64,000 nucleotides of DNA from positions 16,698,650-16,762,649 of the forward strand of contig NC_134026.1 in the NCBI RefSeq assembly GCF_964204645.1, written 5' to 3'. The notes under the pieces were generated by a model. The model saw nothing but the letters and a program-made list of their open reading frames with translations, was not told the DNA's origin and did no database searches. The position numbers and the translations under genes were made by a program. Origin of the DNA: Tubulanus polymorphus. Taxonomy: Eukaryota; Nemertea; Palaeonemertea; Tubulaniformes; Tubulanidae. Shown here piece by piece: positions 11,506-20,972 of this stretch (position 1 is its first letter; each line of letters begins with the position of its first letter).

Positions 11506-11915
11506 ACACTCGAATTTATTTTTCATTTTTTATGAACTCGCCCTCTCAACCTTTAATCTGAACCCCCATATTCCCTATTACTCTTAAAATATTCATATAT
11601 ATGAATATGAATAACTTCTAAAATCAATTTTAATAAAAAATTTGATATTAAAATGGAAGCAAATAAGTACAACTGTCCGACATGTAAAATCAATATAGAT
11701 AAATCTCAAAAAGCAAGACATAATCAAACTAAAACACATTTAGAGAATAAATTGAAATTAGAATATAAAGATGATATATTAGAAAATAAACTGGAGGAAT
11801 TGAAGAATGAAAAAGAAATATACAAATGTGATACATGTAATCAATCATTCAGCGACAAAAGATATTATAAAGAACATTTAAAATCTAAAAGTCATATTAG
11901 AAATATGAATAATGA
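11506..11915. repeat. Element 1 left terminal inverted repeat
   Basis: It starts CACTCGAATTTATTTTTC and matches the reverse complement of about 20490-20903. It includes the motif box at 11628-11638 and the first roughly 85 codons of the zinc-finger/polymerase gene. Identity is high but not perfect, with point changes and a small deletion. Confidence 0.85.
11628..11638 (+). promoter_or_regulatory. Box TTTTAATAAAA, 14 nt before the ATG at 11653
   Basis: Exact 11-mer present 13-15 nt upstream of five start codons in elements 1 and 2. Proposed promoter core for one gene class; the role is inferred. Confidence 0.6.
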
Positions 11916-14900
11916 TATTTTAGGTGAAGATTATTTTGATAAAGATAATGATGAGAAACAGAAGACAATTAAAAGAATAAAAAATAAATTAAACAATAAA
12001 AGACCATACATGGAAGATGTTAGAAATTATATTAATTCATTAGATAATAAAAAAGAAATAGAAATAACTGAAGCATTTGAAAGTGATATTGGACCGGCCG
12101 CAATCGAGTTTAAATTTCATAAAGGTAAAACATAAGAAGAAAATAAAAAACATTTAGAAAATATGAAAAATATTATAAAAATAATTACTGATGTTGAATA
12201 CCCTAAAATCAGTATATCGGCTAAAGTTAAATTTTTAAAATCTGAAGATAAACCAATTTATAATAATAAATTCTCATTCACAACATATTATTTCAAAACA
12301 ACATATAGATGATAGATTAGATAAATGTTATAATGAAATAAAAAATAAAATAGAAGAGAAGAGAAATATTTTGAAGGATCTGGTTTAATATTCGATGAAA
12401 TATTATTTATGTCTACATGTTTATAACACAAAATATAATAAGTTAACTAAATAAAAACCAATTGAAAATAATTTATCATATTATAAAAATGATAATATTA
12501 ATGGATCAAGTTATATCAAATTACCATTTAAAACTAATGCTGTTATAAATGTACAAAATTCCGATGATAAATGTTTTCTATGGTCAATAATTAGTTGCTT
12601 ACATCCTGCAACTGATAATATTTGTAGAGTATCAAATTATAAACCATTTGAAAATAATTATAAGATAGACAGTTACCCTGTTAGAATTAAAAATATCACA
12701 AAAATAGAAAAAGATAATAATATAAAGATAAATGTATTCGATTTAATCAAATTACCAAAAACAAAAGGTAATAATATTAAAAATTATACATTAGAACCTT
12801 TGTACTTATCAAAAGATTATGATTCAAATGGTATTATAGATATATTATATTATGAAAATCATTATATGTGGATAAAACTAATTGATTTATTTTTTAAATC
12901 AGAAAATGATCACCATGAAATATATCTATGTAGAAAATGTATAGGTAACTGAATTCAGTAATGAAATTGCATTATTAAATCATAAACAATTATGTGAAAA
13001 TCATGATTATTGTAAAATAGTTTTACCAAATGAAAAGGATAAAGTATTAGAATTAAAAAATATGATTACAAAAATAAAGTACCATTTGTAATATATGGAG
13101 ATTTTGAATCAGTCAATAAAGAATTAACTGATCAAGATAGAATAGAAATATATTATAAAAGAAAGAAATTAAATTCTAATGAAAATGATATAATTGATTA
13201 TTCAGATCCTCTAATAACAAATACAATTAAAAAGATTCATCAATCAGCTGCAACTTTTGGATTATATATAAAATCAGACTATCCCGAACTAATTGAAAGT
13301 GAATATTATCATTATAGAAATGAAATTGTTATCAGTCGCTTTTGTGACTTATTAATTGAGTATGAAATTAAATTTAATGAAAAGTTAAATAAGAATAAAT
13401 AAATTATAATGACAGAAGAAGATAAAGAAGAATTTGAGTTTTCAGATAAATGTTTTTATTGTGAAAAGATATTTAATTTTAAAGATAAAAAAGTAAGAGA
13501 CCATGATCATTTGATTGGAAAGTTTAGAGGCGCAGCACATGAGAAATGTAACTTACAAGCTAAGAAAATTAACTTTGTTCCAGTTATATTGCATAACTTA
13601 TCAGGGTATGATGCACATTTATTTATCAAACAGCTATGTCATAAAATAGAAGAAATCAATAATGAAATAGAAAGAGTAAATTCATATAGACCAAAAGATA
13701 AAATACCAACTCATGAATTTAAAATGTTATCTAAAACATCTGAGAATTATATATCTTTCCAATTTGGATGCCTAAGATTTATAGATTCATATAGGTTTTT
13801 AGGTAGTCCATTAGATAATTTATCAAAATCATTAGTTGATGATGAATTAAAGATATTAAAACAACACTATCCAGATAATTATGATTTTCAATTAATGAGA
13901 TATAAAGGCGCGATTCCATATTCATTTTATAAATCGCATAATGATTTTAACATAACTGAATTATTAAAAGAACAATTTTATGATGAATTAAAAAATGAAT
14001 ATGTTAACATAACTGAATTATTGAAGGAACAATTCTATGATGAATTGAAAAATGAATATGTTTTAAAGATGAAGTCTATAATAGAACATTGAATATTTGG
14101 AATCATTTCAAAATAGAAAATCATGGACAATTAGTAGATTTATATATATATATTTATATATGTATTATTATTAACTGATATATTTGAAAGGTTTAGAGAT
14201 GTGAATCTAAAATATTTCAATATTGATCCATGTCATTGTTAACCTAGTCCAGGTTTAACTTGGGACTGTGGATTAAAATTTACAGATATAAAAATGGATT
14301 TATTAACAAATATAGATCAATTATTATTATTTGAAAAATCTATAAGAGGAGGAGTTTCGGGTGTATTAGGTGATAGATATTTCAATGTAAATGATAACCC
14401 TGGATATAAATTATTATATATAGATGCAAATAATCTATATGGTTGGGCAATGATGGAACCACAGCCTTATGGAGTATTTGAAATAACTGAAGTTTTACAA
14501 CATGAAAATAATGATAAATTGGATTGGAAGAAAATAATTCTAGATATTGCAGATGATTCAGATACTGGTTACTTCTTTGTTGTAGATTTAGAATATCCTG
14601 AAGATAAAAAATTACTGTCCCGAACATAAATTGTAACACATGAAGAATTATCAAGTTACCAAAAAAGAATTAAACCTGAAAATCATATTCATACAGAAAA
14701 GTTAATGGTAACTCAGGAAGATAAATTTAATAATGTAGTACATTATAGAATGTTGAAGTTTTAGTTGAATGAAGGAATGATTCTAAAAAAAGTACATAGA
14801 TATATTTCATTCGGTCAATCTAAATGGTTAGAAAAATATATAGATTTTAACACCAAACAGAGAACTAAAGTTAAAACTGATTTTGAGAAAGATTTCTGCA

Positions 14901-15739
14901 GGTTAATGAATAATGCATTCTATGGCAAGACTTGTGAAAATATCAGAAATAGATATGATATTGAGTTGGTGAGCAATGGAAAACGAATTAGACATTTACA
15001 AACATATCCTAAATTTGTTGGTAACAGAATATTTGATGAAAATTTAGCTGCAGTTAAAATGAGAAGAACTTCTATGAAATTTAATAAACCAATTTATGAT
15101 GGTGCTTCAGTTTTAGAAATATCAAAATTATTAATGCATGAATTCTATTATAACGTAATACAACCTCATTTTGGTGAAAAGCATATAGAAATCATATATT
15201 TTGATACTGACAGTTACATATTAAAGATTAAAACTAATAATTAAAAAATGACAGATGATTTAAAAACATTGAAACATCATTTTGATTTCAGCAACTATTC
15301 AAAAGATCATGAATTGTTTGGCAATGATAATAAAAAAGTGCCCGGTAAATTCAAAGATGAATTAGGTGGTGAAGAAATGATAGAATTTATAGGTATTAGA
15401 TCTAAAATGTATTCATATAAAACAAAAACTCATGAAGCTAAAAAGTTAAAAGGAATTACCAAAAGCGTAGTAGAAAAGAATATTCATTTCAAAGATTACA
15501 TCAATTGTATATTTAATGAAGAAGTTAGAAAACATGTTAAGATGTTTAAGATCTGAGTACCACGAAATGTTTATTGAAGCTATAGAAAAGGTTAGTTCAA
15601 ATCCTTTCGATGATAAAAGATATATTTTAGATGATGGAATTCATACAGTCGCGTATGGTTGCAATTTAGATGAATACTTAAAATTTAAAAGAGAAGAAAC
15701 AAAAGAGAATGAGATTATCAAAAGGATTATTACATGTTA
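11653..15739 (+). pseudogene. polB: Zinc finger plus family B DNA polymerase (protein-primed, Polinton type), broken
   Basis: Replicative polymerase of element 1. Pieces read in order. Two zinc knuckles near the start are CPTCKINIDKSQKARH and CDTCNQSFSDKRYYKEHLKS. The N-terminal region has DDKCFLWSIISCLHP near 12560. Exo I is YGDFESVNK near 13100. An endonuclease-VII-like Cys/His insertion (CFYC, RDHDH, GAAHEKCN) sits at 13450-13560. Exo II is LHNLSGYDAHLF. Polymerase motif A is DANNLYGWAM near 14425, motif B is MNNAFYGKT near 14910, motif C is YFDTDSY near 15200, and a thumb-like end (DDKRYILDDGIH) follows. At least six stops or frameshifts break it (for example 12133, 12310, 13400, 14090, 14627, 15242). 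Whether the zinc-finger ORF was fused to the polymerase or was a separate gene is not certain. Confidence 0.85.
13949..14062 (+). repeat. 57-bp in-frame tandem duplication inside polB
   Basis: Two adjacent copies encode the same 19 residues (NITELLKEQFYDELKNEYV). The copies differ at four bases, all synonymous third positions. Confidence 0.9.
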
Positions 15740-15745
15740 ATTCAA

Positions 15746-15756
15746 TTTTAATAAAA
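15746..15756 (+). promoter_or_regulatory. Box TTTTAATAAAA, 15 nt before the ATG at 15772
   Basis: Same exact 11-mer as at 11628, 16674, 54961 and (minus strand) 20773. It sits just after the end of polB and decides the start of the next gene. Confidence 0.6.
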
Positions 15757-15771
15757 AAATGTGTTATTAGA

Positions 15772-16123
15772 ATGGAGAGTAAAAAGCACACAGTGCGAAC
15801 AACGAATCATTTCTAGATAGAATAAAAGATATGACAAATGCTAAATCTGTAGATTATAAATTTAAGAAGTTAACAGAATTAACAATTCATAAGAAATATT
15901 TAATTACAAATATTGATACAGTTACAAACAAATATGGAGATAAATTAGTTATCCACTTAGGATATGAAGGATTGAAAGGAAATACATATAAATTTAGAAC
16001 ATATTTACCAGATTGATTTCATAGATTATCTAGTGAAGATTTAGAAGAATTATGTTCAGGTGATTTCTATTTCATATATAAGGGTAAGAATGAAAAAGGG
16101 CACCATGAAATAGATTTCGAATA
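15772..16123 (+). pseudogene. Small OB-fold-like protein, possible ssDNA-binding protein
   Basis: The start is the ATG 15 nt after the TTTTAATAAAA box (MESKKHTVRTTNHF). A stop and frame change follow at once. The main piece is 15831-16016 (KKLTELTIHKKYLITNID, DKLVIHLGYEGLKG) and it runs on past a stop to SGDFYFIYKGKNEKG. The beta-strand-rich, roughly 115-residue layout next to polB suggests an OB-fold DNA-binding protein such as those Polinton-like elements often encode. That assignment is inference; no diagnostic motif is present. Confidence 0.35.
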
Positions 16124-16144
16124 AAATATGTAAAATAAAAGGTA

Positions 16145-16634
16145 GAATTAAAAGAATACCGAATATTTGTTGATTCTAGAGGACTTACAAATTATAAATC
16201 ACGTAATTTACTAGTACAATTAGATAGAGAATTTAAGAATTGTGTTAATCTAAAATTAGTAAATGTAAGTTTATGTTATTCTTTTTATAATATATCAGAT
16301 AAAAGTCTTGATCATAAAGCTTTTTATGATTCACGTTAGGAGAAATAATAAATGGTATCATCTATCTTTAAGACCAGGTTTATATAATTTAGAGACTTTA
16401 GAGCAAGAAATTAATAGGAAAGCTAAAACAAAAATGAGCGCAGCTGCTGGATTTGGAATTAAATTTTTAAAAAGTGATATTAATAATAAATTAAGAATAA
16501 AGTTAGCTAATGAAGAACAACATAAATTTATAGTGAGAAAACCTTTAGGTAAACTGTTAGGAATTGCACCAAATAAACTTCATGCAAATGTTGATTCTAC
16601 ACCAATAAGGGTAAAAAAATATTTTAAAGCCTAA
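16145..16634 (+). pseudogene. Possible minor capsid (penton-like) protein, broken
   Basis: The first piece, 16145-16338, begins near YRIFVDSRGLTNYKS and includes VSLCYSFYNISDKS. After a frame change near 16335 the second piece runs to 16634 (WYHLSLRPGLYNLETLEQEI, LGKLLGIAPN). The 'VDSR...' strand followed by a 'V.L.Y.FYNI' strand is the layout of penton-like single-jelly-roll proteins of Polinton and adintovirus elements. The original ATG is not evident, because a stop lies just upstream in frame. The call rests on remembered family layout, not on alignment. Confidence 0.4.
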
Positions 16635-16673
16635 GATTTCAGCGAACTCTAACTCTTTTTGAATTTTAACTTA

Positions 16674-16684
16674 TTTTAATAAAA
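16674..16684 (+). promoter_or_regulatory. Box TTTTAATAAAA, 13 nt before the ATG at 16698
   Basis: Exact 11-mer as at the other four sites. The ATG itself is preceded by TATATAAATG. Confidence 0.6.
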
Positions 16685-16697
16685 ATTTGATATATAA

Positions 16698-18823
16698 ATG
16701 TGCTCAAGATTAATTAAAGTTCCCGCGAAAGAAATGAATAATAAATACATAAATTCAATATTATATTATTTAACTGTGAATAATAATTTAGCTGATATTT
16801 CAGGAGTAAATATAAATAAGTATTATAAATCTGAAAATAATGAATTAATTCAAACGTCAGATATATTTTGCGATAATATAATGCTTTATAAATTCATGTT
16901 AGAAAAAGAAATTATTAAAGAAAATAGAACAACTTTTCTTAACGTTAATCAGAGAAAGATAACACATTATGAAATTAAAGAATGTTTTAATCAAGGAAAT
17001 ATTATATCGGATAACTTAGCTATAAAAATTACGCGTGTTTTAACGATTCATGTTGATAATTCAAAATCATATATCTTAAGTAGAATTAATCAAGAATTAA
17101 AATAACAGATTATATAGCAGTATTTAAAATTTCATTATGCAATCAAAATTTAAATGAATTAATTCAGAAAATGGATAATATTGAAAAATTATTAAATGAT
17201 GTAGATGTTACACAAGATTTTAAAAGATCATTTAGTTCAGATGGAATAAAATCATTGTTCGAAAATAGAAAATATAAAGTTCTAAAAGAATTCTCTAATA
17301 GTTGTGTTTCAGCATTATATAAGGATGATAAAATAAAGATCTATAATAAAACAGCATGTCAATTCAAATCTCCTGGTGTAAATATAAATTTCGGTTCAAA
17401 TTTAATGAGTTATATAAATTGCTATGAAGAAAGATTTAAAGAATCATTTGAAAAATCAATTGAAACAGGATTGATTAGAATTGAAATAACTAGTATTTCA
17501 TTTAAAAGAGGATTAAAAGTGATCGAAAAAAAACAATACTTAAAGAAAGAAAATATTTACTATTCACCTGCATATTTACAACTTAAATCATTATTTGATG
17601 AGGTAAAACAGACTGTATGTATTTATGATTTGATTGAAAAATGCTTTTATTTCTGTTATTATGGTGGTTTATTAGCAAGAAAATTTATAGGATATAAATC
17701 TAGGATAAGTAAAAATATTGAAGAGTCCTCCTTTTTACTCATTTTATCAATTTTTACAATTAAGAATATCCCATGTTTATACTTCACAATTAATCAAAAT
17801 GATGATTAATCAGAATTCATTATTGAAGCAAAAAAATATATTAAAACTGAAGGAGCAACTGTTATATCTTCAACTAATTCAATGTTTACAGTATTAAATA
17901 AATTAATATTTAGATTTAAATTACGCGAAACAGGAATTAGTTTTACAACTTTAAAAAAGAGGTACAATATAAAATCTAAACCTTTTTATAAATTAGATGC
18001 ACTTGATATTGAAGAAGATTTTGATATAAAATTATTATCTAAAAGTGAATTTAAAAGATTAGAAGAAATGAAAGAACTTAAACAATTTCAAGAAGATATC
18101 GATGAAAATAGAAATAAAATTTGTAATGAATTAAAACAACAATTAGATATTGATAATGAATTATTTGAGACAGAATTTAAAAAACTTGAAATAATTCCTG
18201 AAGTAAAATTAAATGATTATACTCCTAAAATATCTGGAATTGAAAATAATACAATTTTTGAAATTATAGGTTTTTCAACTAAATGTAAATGTATAACAGA
18301 TCTTATTTCAGTTATATTTTAACAGATCAAGGCTTTTATGAAACTACTACTACTGAGAATTATTGATTAAAACATTACAATTAGACGTATTAAATAATAT
18401 TTATTTTGAATTGTCTTCGATAGAAAACATTATTAGAAAGTTAAAAATAGGAGTTCATAGCCCTGATAGACACTTTATTTTATCAAAATATTTTCCAAGT
18501 AAAGAAGATAACACACAATCATTTTGAAATAATTGATGAAATGGATTTTGAATTGATGAAAAAATATACTGAATATTTAAAAATAAATTCAAATGATTTC
18601 ATTAATGTATGTGATATACGTAAAGAATCTGATAATTTAAGAAAACTGAAACTTAACAATATGAAAATTAAGCAATGCGAGCGTTTAGAACTATTGAAAG
18701 ATAATTCTGAATATACTATTGATTCCATTAATCCTAGATATTTTAGAAATAAATTGCGCCATCTAATTTTAATTCAGAATGATGAAAATATTTACATATC
18801 AAATTTTTCGATAAAGAAATGTT
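16698..18823 (+). pseudogene. Large unknown element 1 protein (about 700 codons), broken
   Basis: One gene in pieces: 16698-17105, 17171-17809, 17882-18322 and 18541-18825, all rightward and nearly colinear, with stops such as 17103 and 17807 and frame changes near 18320-18540. It starts at the boxed ATG (MCSRLIKVPAKEMNNKY). The middle has FYFCYYGGLLARKFIGYKS, and the region at 18040-18190 is a charged, probably coiled-coil stretch. No catalytic motif is recognised. Its box and position after polB suggest the replication or early class, but the function is unknown. Confidence 0.6.
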
Positions 18824-19000
18824 AAAAAATAATATAACAGAATATCTGGTGATAAAATTGATTACATACAAGCAAAAATTTAATTCTCAACGGCATAAAG
18901 AATTAGTTGTGAGTTTAATTGTTATTTGATTTGAAACATATAAATAATTAATATTTTAATAATATAAATCAAATTACTTATTAATCTTTAATTTTTCTCT

Positions 19001-19010
19001 TAAATAAATG
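19001..19010 (+). promoter_or_regulatory. TAAATAAATG start-overlapping motif
   Basis: The motif includes the ATG at 19008 and is preceded by a T-rich run (TTTTTCTCT). It has the same form as the motifs at 50302, 50742 and 53688 in element 2. Confidence 0.5.
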
Positions 19011-19225
19011 GATGGTTTTATTCCAACTGGAAAAAGTGTTTGAGGCATTATCTTATAGCAGGAGGGTTAATATTGGCTGCGCTTTTCTTCTACTATGAAA
19101 ATATCAGTAAGGATCTAATGAATGAAAATATAAAATTAAATAAGAAATTGAAAAAATTAAATGGAAACAATCATAGAAAAAATTACAATAAAAAAGTTAA
19201 TGATTTAAAAGAATTAGAGGATTAA
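19008..19225 (+). pseudogene. Small membrane protein with coiled-coil tail
   Basis: The ATG at 19008 gives MDGFIPTGKSV, then a frameshift near 19040. The continuing frame has one hydrophobic helix (LIAGGLILAALFFYYE) followed by a lysine/asparagine-rich heptad-like tail to 19225. About 70 codons in all. Membrane proteins of this size are common among structural genes of Polinton-like elements; the exact role is unknown. Confidence 0.5.
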
Positions 19226-19272
19226 AACAGCATCTTTTAATTTAATTTATTTTATATATTTTAACTATAAAA

Positions 19273-19575
19273 ATGAGTGAAAGTAAGGTATTAAATTTAT
19301 TACATCTTACATATAAAAATCAACAGAATATTAAATCAATTATTATGATTTCAGGTTTATTTTCTTTCTCAATTTTTTCTAAAACAGCTGTTAGAATTCT
19401 ATGATACTGTAAAATTAAATATACAGAATTAAAGGATAACATAAATTATCTATCAGATCGAATAGATAATACTAAGTGCTGTGAAATATGCAATAAGAAG
19501 TATAAAAATTCAAAATCATTAAGGAATCATAAATATATTCATGAATTATATGAGAAATTATATGAATCAAAATAA
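19273..19575 (+). pseudogene. C2H2 zinc-finger protein of element 1 with one internal stop
   Basis: A 100-codon frame from ATG 19273 to TAA 19573 is interrupted by one TGA at 19402. The C-terminal half has CCEICNKKYKNSKSLRNH followed by KYIH, a C2H2-type finger. The N-terminal half has a hydrophobic stretch (IIMISGLFSFSIFSK). It is the last rightward gene before the hinge region, the same position as the zinc-finger gene at 54985 in element 2. Confidence 0.6.
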
Positions 19576-19595
19576 GAAATCGACTGTTAAATTGG

Positions 19596-19765
19596 GTTGA
19601 AAATATAAAATATATTCGCTGAAATGTATGAAAATGAGTAAATTATATTTATGTTAAAAAAGGGGGTTGATGTATTAATGTATTAAATACGTATTAAATA
19701 CGTATTAATGTATTAAATACGTATTAATGTATTAAATACGTATTAAAGGTATTAAATAGATATTA
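19596..19765. repeat. Hinge sequence of element 1 with TACGTATTA repeats
   Basis: A G-run (AAAAAAGGGGGTTGATG) is followed by repeated ATTAATGTATTAAATACGT units. The same order, an AT-rich lead, a G-run, then TACGTATTA words, occurs twice at 55985-56255 in element 2, in both cases after the last rightward gene and before leftward sequence. Confidence 0.65.
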
Positions 19766-19779
19766 TGCTTTATTTCAAA

Positions 19780-20120
19780 AATTGAAGTCACAGAAGTAAT
19801 TTATTTTTTGATTTATTCATATATGATATTGTAATTCTTTACATTTGACAAGGGTAATACAAGAGTGATATTAGTTAGTTGGTTTATTGTTTTTCTAATA
19901 TTATTTTTGTCAAATGTAAAGTAATTTAATATCAATAAGAAATATTAGAAAAACATTAGAAAAACAATAGGTTTCTTTAACGTAGTATTAGTTAAATTTT
20001 ATCCCATAATTCTGAAATACTAGAATATGATACTTCACTCTCTGGGTTATAATATAACTCTCTTCAATATTGTTCCTTTTTCATCTTATTTTAATCCATT
20101 AATAATAATCTTGGTTTATT
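19780..20120 (-). pseudogene. Remnants of leftward genes (ATPase tail, basic membrane protein tail)
   Basis: 19780-19840 resembles the 3' end of the ATPase gene at 56290-56350 (AAATTGAAGTCACAG versus AAATTGAAGTCTCAG, then TTTATTCATATAT). 20010-20110 resembles 61490-61600 of element 2, including the exact CTCTCTGGGTTATAATATAA. The roughly 5 kb that should lie between is missing. Confidence 0.6.
19827..19932. repeat. Long-stem inverted repeat
   Basis: GATATTGTAATTCTTTACAT with TTGACAA on the left pairs with TTGTCAAATGTAAAG and TAATTTAATATC on the right, separated by about 50 nt. A second stem uses GTTTTTCTAATATTA and AATATTAGAAAAAC. It lies at the deletion junction of element 1. Confidence 0.6.
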
Positions 20121-20231
20121 TTCAATAATATGGGCGAGTTCATATTATAGATAATCATCAAAATTTAAATAATATAATTGTCTTTTTTCAATTCTTAAGT
20201 TAATCAAATTCATGTAACCTCTAGAAAGTAT

Positions 20232-20748
20232 TCAATCATCATTTCTTTCATTGAAAGGAGTTTCAAGAATATTTATAATTTTTTCATCTGAAGTTCCTTT
20301 ATGATTTAAAACTGCATTGGATATGTTAGGATTTTTGATTCCATTCTCTATAAGTTCAAAAATTAAATAAGCTTCATTTGATAATATTTGATTGATTATA
20401 GAAATATTATCAATTTTATATTGTCTCCCATACACTAAATTTGTTGCTGAGATATAATTTTTAATGTTAAATAATGAAAATAACTTATCATTATTGATAT
20501 TTCTAATATGACTTTTAGATTTTAAATGTTCTTTATAATATCTTTTATCACTGAATGATTGATTACATGTATCACATTTATATATTTCTTTTTCATTCTT
20601 TAATTCATCTAATTTAGTTTCTAATATATCATCTTTATATTCTAATTTCAATTTATTCTCTAAATATTTTTTAATTTGATTGTCTTGCTTTTTGGGATTT
20701 ATCTATATTGATTTTACATGTCGGACAGTAGAACTTATTTGCTTCCAT
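20232..20748 (-). pseudogene. Zinc-finger protein encoded from the right TIR
   Basis: The ATG at 20748 is preceded by the box at 20773-20763. The first roughly 90 codons repeat the N-terminus of the 11653 gene (CPTCKINIDK, then CDTCNQSFSDKRYYKEHLKS), with a frameshift near 20680. Beyond the TIR the sequence differs: NIKNYISATNLVYGRQYKID, GIKNPNISNAVLNHKG, and ends ERNDD. So the two ends encode proteins that share a DNA-binding-type N-terminus but differ in their C-termini. Function unknown. Confidence 0.6.
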
Positions 20749-20903
20749 TTTAATATCAAATTTTTTATTAAAATTGATTTTAGAAGTTATTCATATTCAT
20801 ATATATATATGAATATTTTAAGAGTAATAGGGAATATGGGGGTTCAGATTAAAGGTTGAGAGGGCGAGTTCATAAAAAAATCAAAAATAAATTCGAGTGT
20901 GCG
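20490..20903. repeat. Element 1 right terminal inverted repeat
   Basis: Reverse complement of 11506-11915. The outermost bases are ...AAATAAATTCGAGTG. The ATG of the zinc-finger gene and its box lie inside it. Confidence 0.85.
20763..20773 (-). promoter_or_regulatory. Box TTTTAATAAAA (minus strand), 14 nt before the ATG at 20748
   Basis: Exact 11-mer on the minus strand. It is the TIR partner of 11628-11638, so it is not independent of that copy. Confidence 0.6.
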
Positions 20904-20972
20904 AGAATTTATTTTTCATTTTTTATGAACTCGACCTCTCGACCTTTGATCTGAACCCCCATATTCCCTATT
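20904..20972. repeat. Extra truncated TIR terminus, head to head with the right TIR
   Basis: Reads GCGAGAATTTATTTTTC and continues as the first roughly 70 bp of the left TIR (with CTGAACCCCCATATTCCCTA) in the left-TIR orientation, then stops at TATTAC|TTATGTG. It is an imperfect mirror of the right terminus across base 20903. Confidence 0.85.

Larger units (their letters stand above)
11506..20903. mobile_element. Element 1: Polinton/adintovirus-like DNA element with TIRs, internally deleted and inactivated
   Basis: A markedly AT-rich block bounded by inverted repeats of about 410 bp. Most genes read rightward: zinc finger/DNA polymerase B, OB-like protein, minor-capsid-like protein, large unknown protein, small membrane protein and zinc-finger protein. 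The right TIR carries a leftward zinc-finger gene. Between 19580 and 20120 there are only remnants of the ATPase end and of the basic membrane protein seen in element 2, so ATPase, integrase and major capsid are deleted. Protein-primed PolB plus long TIRs is the signature of the Polinton/Maverick and adintovirus group. All large genes contain stops or frameshifts. Confidence 0.85.
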
